A DNA stretch of 64,000 nt from Lingula anatina (Eukaryota > Brachiopoda > Lingulata > Lingulida > Lingulidae): contig NW_019776098.1 in NCBI RefSeq assembly GCF_001039355.2, positions 37,254 through 101,253 of the forward strand. Reading direction: 5' to 3'. Under the pieces are notes generated by a model. The model had not been told where the DNA came from. It did no database searches and worked only from the letters and a program-made list of their open reading frames with translations. Made by a program: the position numbers and the translations under genes. Shown here piece by piece: positions 52,301-63,882 of this stretch (position 1 is its first letter; every line of letters begins with the position of its first letter).

Positions 52301-54065
52301 TTACTTCACTTTCATCTTTATTCTTATGGACTCCTATATATTCTTACAATTAATGTCATCAAAAATAAAATATTTGTACAAAAGTACAGTGTGAACAGGC
52401 ATATATTTAATAAACGTTCACACCAAATTTACCAACTACTACATTTTTTCTTCAATTTTTGTTGCATATAAGAGGGCAAACTGACATAAACAAATTACAA
52501 AGAAAAAAAGAACATCCCTTGAGTGAAATTTTTCTCAAACATTTCCCTTTATTTCAAAAGAGGGTTATCTTTTAACTCTCGCTGGTTGTGCCAACATCAT
52601 ATAATGCACTCAACAATTACACGCATAAATGAACCAATCTTAACTGGAGAGGCACACAATCCTATTCTTTCAGGATGGCTTCCTTTACTGAAAGCTACGC
52701 CAGATTAGATCTCCCAAAACTACCAGACTGTACCAGATAAAACATAGTGACAGAACCCTGGATGAAAAGAGAACAGTGCTAATGTGACCAGCTATAAGTA
52801 CTGTGTTTGCATCATAATAAGAAAAAAAATAATAACTGCCCTCTTAGGCTTCATTTATTTTTGCAATTAACCAACTTGAGAAAAAGAGGCACCTTTAATA
52901 AACAAAAACCAACTTGATATAATCTCAAATTGCAAAATAAAGGAAATGCTTTCAATATTACACGTAAAAAGTTTTGGTCTAGTTTCTAAGAATTTTGGGA
53001 AGTTTCTTCACACAGACTGTGTGTTATTTGTACCAAGGTTGAAGTGGCACAACTTTCCACACATGCACAACTCACAAGCAATCATCGCTTTACAACAGCG
53101 AGACGACTCACACTGGGCTAAAATTGGAACAATTTTACGCCTGAGGCTTTCATTTAAAAGTCTTAAGTTGCCGCTATGTGGCACGAATTTCAGTTGGAAT
53201 ATAAATACACCAAGGATTTCAGTGTCCTGGTACTTTACAAGAGACGGGTTAGGAGGGTCAACTTGATCTTCCATGTAAAATGGCAGTCCAATTCACCTGA
53301 CATATTCGCTCTGTGCACCGTGTGGCACAACCCCCTCCACTGGCCCAGCACTGCCAATTTGTACACTTCCTTTTTTACTTGATCAGAAAATTCCATGACT
53401 TAATTATAGCCATGCAAACCATGTGTGGGTTGAAGGAATTAATTAGAAGCGTCCCTCCAAAGCAGAGGCGCTGGCCTGAGATTTATCCTAACACTTACTG
53501 GTTTCCCTTGTGAAGAACAAAGGCCAAGGGTGGTTACCATTCAACGAGTCAAAAGGGACCTTCTAATCAAGTTTACTAATAATTCCCCCTGGTTTGGTTT
53601 TATTTTAAATTTGATATCCACTTTACCGCATGTAATGGCAAGTAATACCATTTTATTTATCTTTTAAATTTCCAATAAATGTGAACAGCAGATTTTTGGC
53701 ATGTATCATAATTCAGCAATTTTCTAGTTTTAAAAAATCACATTAGTGCATGCACAATATGGAAGGAAAAGGCAGCTTTTAAATGTTTTCAGGATTCACA
53801 ATATAGTGTTGGAAAAAACTCTGATACGTCTTAAATTTAATTCATTTGCCTCACAGAAGATGGTAAATATATCAGTATCCAAAAGTAAATATATAATATG
53901 CTGCACCATCCTCTTTCAAACTCTCATCATCAATACAAAATTGTAGAGCACTTAGGATTTGATTTCATCTCACAATGAACCGATTCCCCCACAGTAGGAC
54001 TGTTCAGACAATACCTATCTTGACACATACATGGGGAGAAAACATGACATCAGAACCACATCAGA

Positions 54066-54116
<51 letters not shown>

Positions 54117-54568
54117 AAAATAAATAAATAAAAAAAAAATAAAAAAATAAAGAGACAGACATTGACAAAAAAAGCCCAACCTTTACCTCTGAAAATATAA
54201 ATCCTGGTTGCCTGACAACATGTTCTTGGCTGACTTTGGTTTTAAGTTTGACCTCGCATGAACAGACCTTTGAATCACCTCACTTGACCAGAAGCACACA
54301 GAGAATAATAAACAATGGTCGGCAAGGAGCAGTGTTTGTGATAAGTATGGCAGATATCAATGGCAAAAATCTTTCACTACATAAATGCCACTTGATCAGA
54401 TTTGTTACAACTCTTTTCAATCATTTTTCCAAATGGGTACATTTTTTACTATCATAGGATCTTTCACTTTTCCCTGTATGTGCATGTCTCCAGTGGAATA
54501 GGACCCTTATGCTAAAGCGATAGGGCTCCAGTTTAACTTTTAAATATCCAAATTTTCTATCTTTTCTG

Positions 54569-54607
<39 letters not shown>

Positions 54608-57600
54608 CACGCATGCGCGCATGTTAGTGTAGTCACATATGTATTGAAAAGACAAAGAAATGCGGACCAGACTCTACACACTGCATGAAAAGCAACTGAT
54701 AACACTTTCAGTTTAGCTCCATCTCTGGCAGATCTGCTGGAGTTGCTGAGGAGAGGCATGCTGTGATATTGTCCATCTGTTGTAGGTTCAGCATGTCAAG
54801 AGTTTATCTGGGATATCAAAGAATAACTCCTCTTCCATAAGGCACACTGAATTATACAATATCAATTTTACATTATGTATATCATACTGTTTTCAAATTG
54901 ATGATTTTGAAAGGTAATTACCAAATAGGCTTTTAATCTTTCCTAAATACTGCAAGGGGGCTAGTATTACAACTGTCTTTTTTTGTCCGAATGATTCCCT
55001 ATTTTGTTTTTTAAATTTGGCAGCAAAGAAGATCAAAATGTCCATCTCCAAGTTTATAATTTTGAAGTCTATATAAAGCAACTTCAGTGCCTTTTTACAA
55101 AGTACACAAACTGTGGAACATCTCCTTGAAATCTCTTGAAATTTTTAAAGGAATTAACTTTTTCTCATTTTTCTTTTATTTCCAAGGGTCACCAAATAAC
55201 TCATGGACATTTTTCTCAGAATCCAGACAGTCCCAAATCAAAGATAACTTAATTTGTGGCAGCCTGAAGCATGCAACTCCCCTGGGGAAGGCCTTTCATA
55301 TATCAAGTCTTCTTTTAATGAAATATTCAAGACAATTATGCTATATTAATGTTTCTTGTTATTATTAGCCATGATCTGGTGAAGGATCTTTCCATAGAAA
55401 TGCACTGATGTGAAAGGATATTTTGCTAAATCAATTACTTTTTGGGCTCATCTTTTCTAAACTGTTTTGATTGATCAAAAAGTAAATGATGAGTAAAATG
55501 TTCTGAATGAGTTCTTCTACGAGCATTTGGACAGTCCCTCCAGAATTCCCTCCAGTTTGTTTTAAGGAGGAAAACATTTTCATTATCACAACTATGAACG
55601 GCAAAATGTGATTTTCATTAGGGTTCTCTAGCTCTGGCATCCTTTGAGCCTATGTCTTACGTAATTCTATCTAGTCAAATTAGGAAATTTTAGCAGCTTA
55701 CATTTTTTGTTGTCAGACAATTAACAAAATTAGAGTTTTACACAGAAACTTGCAGCTGCCTCAATTACTTACAAGAAAATTCTGTTACTGCTGGCTTTCT
55801 TTTTGATGGTCAGTAACAGAACAGGAGAAAACAAAACAGATTTGAAGTTGTCGAGAATCGCTTTTTAATAAAGTTCATATTTCTTCCATCTAGCGCCCCA
55901 CTCGATGGCGTTAATGACTCTTCATCTCCTTTGAGGCATTTGCATTTATTGCTCTTTTAGCCAGGAGATTGCAGAGATTGGGTCAGCCCTCTTGTCATGC
56001 ATTGAATGGCGGCTACCCAATCTTCCACATCTATTTGATTTAAAATGATGAGTGAAAAGTCATAACTGGCAGCTCCACATTTACAATGATTCCACAGATG
56101 CATATCTCTGTGGAGTAGCATCCCTTTACAGAGATGATATTGTGACATTCAGGTAGATGTGCTCTGAAGTTTTTTTATCTCTCTTTCTCATCTCTGCCCT
56201 ACAGTTACAGTGGCCCTCGGCTAAAAAAAAAAATACAAGACAAAACAGCAGATGGGAACTGACCTCACTTCACAAACAGATTCATAACTCTCATACTGGG
56301 TTTTAGGCATCAATAGAATGTTCCCAAAACTAAAATAAATAAATTAATTAATTAATGAGTAAATAAAAATATTACCATTTTCACTTCCACTTAAAATTTA
56401 TTTTTGGATTTCAAATGCTGTTTAAAGCACAAGTGTACACAAACAATTTTTTTTTCATTTCTAAAAGAATAATTTTTTCAACTATTTCAAATTCAACTTT
56501 ATTTACCTTTAAAGATGGTTAGCGTATACCTATATCTAGATGGTGCATGTTGTCATGGTCCTTTTAAATAAGCTAAAACAACATCGAAGCAAACCAAGCC
56601 CTGCGGCTACATGCTGAGGCACACTGGACCTGCCAAAATTGCAGCAGACTGGACGAAACCTGATTGGTCATTTTCAATAAAATAGGAAAGGTCTTGAAAT
56701 TACTTTCATGTGTACTAGTAAATAGGCAGGATAACTGACTTGCTGTTTGCCTGGAATGAAACCTCCATTTAACAGGGAATCTAAGAAATTCTACAAATTC
56801 ATCAACCTCAAATTGCATTTTTAGCAAACAAGAAAAAACCTCAACTGACATGTGCTCAGTAATGGTTCAAGGATTTGGCAATGGGATTTCTACATTTAGT
56901 GAGAGAAAGGGGTTGAATTTCAGTGTGCCAGACAGGGAATCTTTTTCATCCTGATTTAATAAAAAGAAAAACGAGGAGCCAGAAGAGGTAAACAAGTCAT
57001 AGCTTACGCCTAGTGCCTACGGCAGTGCTATGGACAGAAAACTTAAAAACTCTCACAACTGCAGGGAAGACTTGAGAGGGTGTTGAAAGTGGGGGTGGGA
57101 GGGGGAGGGGGCAAGAAAACTTACATATTTCTAAACCCAGGAGCTAAAATGTGTTCAATGAATGTATACACAAATAGGTATACACAAATCAATAAGCAAT
57201 AAGAAATATTACACAGACTACAGAACCAAACTTATTTTTTGGGGTCTTCTAAATTACTAAAATTCTTTATCTTCTTTTTCTGCACATATTACTACTAGTA
57301 ACACTACTAATTCCCATAAAGCACAGCTCACATGACCTGGAGGAAGATAGTACTGTGAACAATTTCCTGATGTAAAGAGGCTACATCAAAGAGACAGTGG
57401 TTGTAACATAGAATGTATAATTAACAGGTTAATGAATGCAGACTTCCTCACACCTTGGCTGTAGAGATCTTAAGTTACAGCTACAGTATTCTGATACACT
57501 GCTTGGCTGCTTCAGAGTATGAAGCATAACTATGGAAAACATCTGGAGGGACTCCAACTTTGTCAAAGTCTTTGGCTGTATTCACACAAGGCTCATATGA

Positions 57601-60600
57601 TTGAGCCTATACAACCTGGTCACACACAAAACATTCCCCCATAGGTGTTCAGAACTGGTCTTACTGAAAGACAGAACAGTCTTAGAGCGCATTCTCAACG
57701 AATTAAGCCAGGCTTTACAAAGCCGGTGACCTAAAAATGGCGGACGTACATGAAAGAAAAACCGCCTAATCTTTTAATAGTCTCTCCGCCTCCCCACACG
57801 TCGTCCCTGCGGGGTACAGTAATTAAATCTCGGCTCCGTTCGCCATGCGGAAGCTACCTGAGAAATATTAAGTGCGCATGCTCATCAGTTAAACTCGTGG
57901 TGAAGAAGGCATGGCGGCTGAAGGCAATCGAAGGAAAAAAACTCTTCTGTTTTATTATCTTTGAAAACAGAGACGAAAAAGGAATAATTTGGCCCGTAGA
58001 GCAGCAATGAATCGACTATCTAAGGAGATAATATCACCAGAGATATTCACGGAAATATTAATGTTCGGAGCCGAGATTTAATTACTGTACCCCGCAGAGC
58101 CGACGTGTGGGGAGGCGTGTGAGAGGCGGAGAGACTATTAAAAGATTAGGCGGTTTTTCTTTCATGTACGTCCGCCATTTTTAGGTCACCGGCTTTGTAA
58201 AGCCTGGCTTAATTCGTTGAGAATGCGCTCTTACTACTAATGACACTAGACCAGATTGCTTAACATCAGGTTTAAATCTCTGCTAAGATGAGTTGTCCCA
58301 TGTGACAGTTTTTTTAAGACAAATTTTCCAACTTACTCCTAGCAAGTTCAGCTCTTTAATTAATGCAACTTTAAATATCAAAATGGAACTAGTCTCATTT
58401 TGATCCATCAACCAAGACATATACAGATGTTCATGAGCTTTAATATCACTAAAGGAATCCGTCAGCTGAGTAATCCACCTTGATAATATTCATATATTTC
58501 CGTCTATCCACATTTAGATTATTTAACTCTCAGATATCTATAGCTATCAAAACATTTCCATAAGGTAAAAGGACTTTTTATTTTGAAATTTTGATAATTT
58601 TTTTCATACAAGAGCGCAGAGTCATGAGACGCTACTGTTGTTAGAGCATGTACCTTAGATTGTGGATTGCAATTAAACCCGGGCCCTTAAACCCCAGTGT
58701 GCACAATATGACCACCCAGCAAAACTGGGTATTGAGAACAGTGTCTCCTTTCCCTAACTTAACTGCAATTAACAGTTTAGTTGGTTCATTCAAATTTCAA
58801 ATCCTTCTGGAACCATTTTTTCTTTTAAAGTGAATATGTGAATGCACCCTTAGCAGAAATATAAGCAGAGAAAAGTAGAGCTGGTAAAGCTCACTCAGGA
58901 AATGAGAAATGAAAGGATATAGAAGAGGCCCCTGTTAGCGCAGTACATACGTCTACTCTAATTAAACTCCGGGCTGCGGATATGTAAGGAGAGGTGTTAA
59001 AAATGAAACCTCGCAATTGGACTGATTTGAGAGAAAGCGTAAAAAACCTTATACCCCTCCTTTGCTCTGTTTTTTATTAAGCATATGAAGGGAAACGTGA
59101 TAAGCTTTCAATTTTTGTGTTAAACATGGTGAGTGAGTAATGTTCTGTATCTTCTTTCCCAGACAGATACTAGCAACTTGAATGACATCATCATCGCTGA
59201 GGCAATGGTATGTCAGTTTAGTTTTCCCTTCTTTAAATAACATCTACCACTAGGAGCAAGAGAAAAATTATAAAACAAATCATTCAAAACCTAAGAATTT
59301 TTCTCATTTCACTAACATCAAATAATAAACAAGTTAATGAATGTAAAAAATATGCTGCTTTTCAGCTTTAAAAATAAAAAAAGGCTTCAGTAGAAAAAGC
59401 GACTGGCTGGCAAACTGAAAAAAAAAAAAAAAAAAAAAAAACACCCACAAGAATTGAGGAAAAAATCAAACCACATACGAAAATACTATCTAAACCACAA
59501 AAACCATAACATCACATCAACCTTGAAGCAGATTCATATTTACATAAAACATTTTAAGTTAATTGATACTTAGTAAGTGAATTTACTCAAAATCATCTTG
59601 AGGATCATTTAATTTTTTCTTTTTGCCCAGTCATCTTTTAGCAAAAAGAAGGCTAAAAATTGCAAAATATCTTTTCATTATTTTTCAGCTTAGGTTAATA
59701 TTCAAACACTAGACTGACATTATGTTGTTTTGCGTAACTTGAAAATGAAATTGTCAACCTATACTTGAATGGAAAAAAAGATACACTACCATTTTAATTA
59801 AGACATCAAGTACTTTTTTTCTGGTTTGCTACAAAAATTTCACAGGATGCCTTAAACATTACAGGGACAGTTCATGTGGTTGAAGACAGTCATCAATCTC
59901 TGATTGTAAACACAGTCTCTATTTTATCAATGGAAGGGGGAGGCGTTATATCTAAACATAGTTAAACTATAACTTTCACTCAGAAGGGGTTGTCTTAGGG
60001 GGTCTGGTGGTTGCTAAATGTTCTTCACAGCTATACCAGTCAAAAAATATGATACACAAAGTATGTGCTCAATTAAAATTAATACAAAATCAAAGATATC
60101 TCTTAATGTAGCTGTTTTAGTATTATTGACCATTACAGCCACTTTAGACTGCTCAATTTAGGCGACTTAAGACACTGTGGGAAAAGCTGGGACTCACAGC
60201 AAAGTACACCTTCCAGTGTCTTTTTGACTAAAGATGATTCAGAAGATGTGACCCAGAAGTAAGATGGGACAAATGGCAATGAGGACCAAATATTGGTTGG
60301 CTAAAACGTCTGCAATGGGAGTGCTGGTGGTTGAAAAAATTAAATCATGACTAATTTTTAGTTAACTCTTAGTATAAAAAATTCATTACATATATATTCA
60401 ACATCATTGCCCTTTAGACCAAAAATGTCTAGTTTTTAAAAAAAGTCAAAACTATACAAAGAGAGTTACAACAAGCATTTTCATAGGACAGTAACCAAAG
60501 TCTGTGACATTTTGAAGAATAACCACATCATTTCCCTCCACAAACAAGCCATCCTTGAGAGTACTTACCAATTAAGCACTTCATTCATAGCTTCAACCAA

Positions 60601-62148
60601 TCAATGTAAAAAATTACAGCGTTGTAAATAACTTCCTAGGATAACTGATTACGATTCAGTATATGAACCGTGTAATGATTGCCCTAGGCAAATGGAACTT
60701 TCTTTTACAGAGACTGCTATGTCTATATACATACCTTCTCTAGTTCACTGGATGGTCTGATATAGTACACATAACAGGGCTATATATAGGAGAACATGAC
60801 AGAGAAAAATCACTTATCTGCCATTACTGGCCAATAAAAATTGAAAAATGAAACAAGGGTTGAGAACTGCACTTCGACTGCAGTTATTCATCTTTTCAAT
60901 ATTGTTTTGATGTGCATAGACAGAATCAGACAGTCAAGCAATTCTCACAAATTATAATATTTACATCTGTCAAAAGTTTTTTTCCATGTTTATAGGTAGC
61001 ACTTCAAAAATGTTGACTGTTGTATTTAGTGTCAACAGTTTGCGAAATATTAATTAATTAATTAATTTTAATAAATTATGAATAAGGTTTTCCATTGTAT
61101 CTAATTAAATTGATGAAGAGTTTATTTAGAGATTAAACAATGAGAATCATACATCAGTTTCTAATCACCATCTATGAACTTTGATAATGTGCGTTGATTT
61201 TGTGCAGGAATGGCATTAACACTTTATTACAATATCTACGCATATATATATATATAACAATGGCTAGGTAGCGTCTGATATTTTGACAGAATTTGTGTAT
61301 GTTGTGTTAAACCTTTGATCTTGGACTCACTGTAACTGCAATCCTGTTGAAAGGCCTGTAGTCAAGAGGGAGAAACAGACAACTTGGGTTCTATCACAGG
61401 TTGTATGGCAAAAGATATGTTCTCTGTTTATTGTATGGCTAGGGAAGCAATATGGATGTAGATGCTTGCTTGTCTTCAAATATTCAAAACAATACATTTA
61501 TCAGAAACACATAAATACAGGACTTGACATAAGGCCTAGAATTTCATGAGTGCCTGGCAAATTTTATTCCAATGACAACATTACACAATAGTAATACTGT
61601 GAACATTCTAATTTTTAACTGAAATGTCATACCTGTTAAGGATAAAAAACAACAAAAATTCATTTGAAACTAAAATAGATCTGTGTGACCTCAAAACGTA
61701 CTTTCTAAGTAATGTAAACAAAGTTTGGAGAAGTCTTGTTCAATATCTTGAAGTGATATATGCACAATGTATCTTTAAAATATCCAACTTGATACAATGT
61801 ATTCGCAGCAACTCTAAAGACCACCCAAGCTCTCTAAACTATTTGCCATATCAATAATATATTTTCTATCGTTATCACTACTTATATCCCACTTACCGTG
61901 TTGGCTACTTGTCTACTGCTGTCACTACTATCCCTGGACACACGGGAGTGTTTTGAAGCTTTCTTGGTTCGGCTGTCTAACCACTTCTGGTGATACACTT
62001 CAGTGTCTTTGTGGATGTGCTCGGTCAGTTCTTGGAAGTTGTTCTGGTAGCGAGTATAGGTGCCATTTTGATGTCTGCGATAAAACTCGATGCGCCGCCT
62101 CAAACGATCCACAACGTCTTTCCTCTTTGGGGGAAAGAAATCCCCCAT
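31795..62148 (-). CDS. MAML: Mastermind homologue (Notch transcriptional co-activator), 2 coding exons
   Basis: Mastermind forms a ternary complex with the Notch intracellular domain and CSL on DNA and recruits p300 and CDK8. Exon 1 is 62148-61897 (84 codons, phase 0, donor ACG|GTAAGT). Exon 2 is 34113-31795 (772 codons plus stop, acceptor TTACAG|CAA). Together they give 856 residues. Residues 1-70 contain DVVDRLRRRIEFYRRHQNGT and RYQ, the hallmark bent helix of the MamL-1 domain. QKLKRKLEG, straddling the start of exon 2, is also typical. An acidic segment is at about 198-240 and a Q/M/H-rich region in the second half. The C-terminus is acidic-hydrophobic (LFDSVN...LSILDQILG). An upstream in-frame ATG at 62191-62193 would add 15 residues; the ATG directly before GDFFPPKRKD is preferred by analogy with family N-termini. 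Extra exons in the 27.8-kb intron cannot be excluded. Confidence 0.92.
37404..38365. repeat. Copy A of a triplicated segment (truncated by gap)
   Basis: This is nearly identical to 39344-40305 and, from 37686 on, to 41940-42619. It runs directly into the 978-base N gap. At the positions compared, copy A matches copy C (one difference seen) better than copy B (about four differences). Confidence 0.9.
38366..39343. other. Assembly gap (978 N)
   Basis: Run of undetermined bases between copies A and B. If A and B were spaced like B and C (2314 bp), the gap would need about 374 more bases, so its size is likely a scaffold estimate. Confidence 0.98.
39344..41938. repeat. Copy B of the triplicated segment
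   Basis: This starts right after the gap at the base equivalent to 37404 and ends in a pyrimidine-rich tract followed by a single N at 41939. It is homologous to copy C with a constant offset of 2314. Differences are scattered SNPs and small indels. Confidence 0.9.
41940..44263. repeat. Copy C of the triplicated segment
   Basis: This begins immediately after a single N at the equivalent of base 37686 and continues past the pyrimidine tract where copy B stops. It then enters a C run (44273-44297) and unique sequence. Confidence 0.9.
44273..44297. repeat. Poly-C tract
   Basis: 25 consecutive C, at the same pyrimidine-rich locus where copy B breaks off. Such a tract is a likely cause of assembly breaks. 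Confidence 0.95.
47264..47309. repeat. (GA)n microsatellite
   Basis: About 22 uninterrupted AG units in the Mastermind intron. Confidence 0.95.
49361..49387. repeat. (AC)n microsatellite
   Basis: About 13 AC units following an A-run and TATATA. Confidence 0.95.
50982..51011. repeat. Oligo-T / oligo-G tract
   Basis: 15 T followed by 15 G, the same arrangement as at 3422-3471. Confidence 0.9.
54069..54112. repeat. (CA)n microsatellite
   Basis: About 22 CA units, followed by A-rich sequence. Confidence 0.95.
54570..54624. repeat. (GT)n-GC alternating purine-pyrimidine tract
   Basis: (GT)15 passes directly into GCGCGCGCACGCATGCGCGC without breaking the purine-pyrimidine alternation for about 55 bases. 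This is the classic composition for Z-DNA formation under supercoiling. Confidence 0.85.
57685..58230. mobile_element. Palindromic MITE with ~155-165 bp inverted arms, TTA flanks
   Basis: The left arm 57685-57838 and right arm 58066-58230 are reverse complements apart from small indels. They start GAGCGCATTCTCAACGAATT and share the GTCACCGGCTTTGTAAAGCC segment. Directly outside lie TTA at 57682-57684 and TTA at 58231-58233, a 3-bp direct repeat as made by PIF/Harbinger transposases (TWA). The roughly 227-bp centre has no full transposase. The few differences between arms suggest a fairly recent insertion. Family assignment is inferred from the TTA only. Confidence 0.85.
59420..59441. repeat. 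Poly-A tract
   Basis: An uninterrupted run of about 22 A in the Mastermind intron. No SINE or LINE body was recognised next to it. Confidence 0.85.
61897..62148 (-). CDS. MAML: Mastermind exon 1: Notch/CSL-binding helix
   Basis: This exon encodes MGDFFPPKRKDVVDRLRRRI, then EFYRRHQNGTYTRYQ and a helical segment ending with SRQVANT. Arg-rich RLRRRIE and the following YRRH are the conserved core contacting the CSL-ankyrin groove in known structures. It ends in phase 0, matching exon 2. The start codon with GDFF is favoured over the upstream ATG because the extra 15 residues (SRSHPSTIVHLQDS) look like UTR. Confidence 0.92.
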
Positions 62149-63752
62149 GCTATCCTGTAAATGCACAATGGTGGACGGGTGAGACCGAGACACAAACGGA
62201 AAAGTTCGTGTGTAGTCTCGCTGCTTGGAGGGGGACCCTATACTTGATCAACCAGGGTCGCCTCTAGTCCCAAACAACGACTTAGTCGGGGTCACCAACT
62301 GGCCTACTTTGTCCCGTTTACGATTATCTTGGAGCACGAGCGCTCGAGCTTAACTCGTTTATCGAAACACTTAAGTTCCTTCCGTCTCCATCGCTGTGAT
62401 TGAAACATCTGAAGCCGGTGTGTTTCTTTATAACTTGCCCACGATTAGTTTTAGCACACAAACTTTGAAGTCTGGATGAATTCACCCTGGACCGAGTAAA
62501 CTAAGCAGGGCGAGTCAAACTTGCCGGAAAAGGGATGTCAGGTTAGTGGGAAATAGGTCACGCAAGGAAGCCAACCGTGTATCCGTGCGGCTGGTAAGTA
62601 TTGTCATTTCTTTTTTTTTTTCTCTCTCTTCAGATATGTGTAACTTCTTTTTTTAGGTGTACATAGTCAGTTTTATTTTAAGTTTTTGATTTATGTTTTT
62701 AGATAGATAAGACAAAAAAATAAAAAAATAAAAAAACATGTTTCCGAAAAAGTTCACTTCCCAATAATTTTTTTATATTCCTATACATTCGTTGAATAAG
62801 AACCGTTAAATGTTCTTTTCCGAGAAAATCGCTTATGAAAGGCTACTTGACATTTGAAAGAGACTGAAAAAATGAAAAGATGTTTGTTTTCATTAGTACG
62901 ATTCAAATAATTCCACGTATGAAATCTTGTTATTGAAACTTTTTTGCTTCAGAGTTACCCGTTAATTTGGTGTTGGGATCTCTGGCAGAAGTCTAGTTGA
63001 GATGACGTACAGTGAGAGTGTACCGCTCATCTCCACCCACCATCACTCCCACTGTACTTCTATTGAAGGCCATTGAAAAGAAAAAAAAAAGGCATAATTT
63101 TGCATAATTTTGACTTGCTCCCTTAGTGTCGCTATTTCATGCTACATTGCCATTTAGTCTAACATAGTAAGGAATCAGCAGTAATAAAAAAGCGATATAG
63201 TTCTATGACAGTTAGGTAATTAACCATTTAATACTTATCTTTGAGGGAAGACATCAATTTTAATTCATGTGACCCCAGTACTTCGACCCCGTGTAGGCCT
63301 ACCTTTAATATAACCCCGGTTACGCCGTTATTATGACATAGATGTCACATAGATCTGTAAGATCATAATTTTCATTTTTTTTTCTGACAGTTCTTATGTC
63401 TAAATAAATTAACAGTAAGAAGAACGCAAATTAATGTAGCTAGAGCTGGGCAGGCAGATGTCTTAGGTACTGCACCGGAAAATAACGGCACAACAGAACA
63501 TTTAATCATTTATTCTTGTCCACTTATTAATTAATTTTCAAAATTAAAATCACAAATTTAACATTGGAAATAAAAACCCAATCACCCTTATTCATGTGGT
63601 TTATATGTTAAACGATATTATAGAAACACATCTGAAAGTATTTTCAACTTTCAGAAGAGAGAGTTGCTCAAAGTTGACATTACGTTTTTGCAGTGGTGCA
63701 ACCTGATCCCCCTTTCCATTCAAGTCCTAATGCGATAACGAGGCCATCCAAT
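62149..63752. other. Mastermind 5' UTR/promoter and divergent intergenic region
   Basis: No coding sequence is supported. The proximal part (62149-62600) is richer in CpG than its surroundings and probably holds the Mastermind 5' UTR and promoter on the minus strand. Further right are A/T-rich runs, and an imperfect palindrome pair, GTACAGTGAGAGTG (about 63007) and CACTCCCACTGTAC (about 63043). The start of a divergent plus-strand gene follows. Confidence 0.45.
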
Positions 63753-63882
63753 ATGGCAGCCTCCATGTGCTCGACATGTCTCAGAAATTCCTACACTAAA
63801 TTGCTGAATAGAGTCGCATTTAAAACTACACGGAATGTCAGTTTATCAAGTGCATGTCGGATTCATACCCATACACCTTCAG
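63753..63882 (+). CDS. Likely first exon of a mitochondrially targeted protein (partial)
   Basis: The ATG lies in AATATGGCAG, a typical animal start context. The 43 codons read MAASMCSTCLRNSYTKLLNR, then VAFKTTRNVSLSSACRIHTH and TPSG. There are no acidic residues, and there are many R, K, S and L, as in mitochondrial presequences. The frame meets a good donor, CTTCAG|GTAAAT, at 63882/63883. An in-frame ATG at 63693 lies upstream but its peptide (VQPDPPFHSSPNAITRPSN) looks non-coding. The rest of the gene lies beyond the window, so the product is unknown. Confidence 0.4.

Larger units (their letters stand above)
34114..61896 (-). other. MAML: Mastermind intron 1 (about 27.8 kb)
   Basis: No exon is supported inside. 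Contents seen are a triplicated segment around assembly gaps (37404-44263), several microsatellites, T/G and poly-C tracts, and a palindromic transposon at 57685-58230. Many open frames of 60-110 codons occur, as expected for AT-rich non-coding DNA of this length. Enhancers may be present but cannot be read from sequence alone. The measured length is inflated if the triplication is an assembly error. Confidence 0.7.

Noticed and set aside
52946-53274. Overlapping open frames (106 and 88 codons) in the Mastermind intron
   Set aside because: Composition looks random, there are no credible splice sites, and nothing resembles Mastermind or a transposase.
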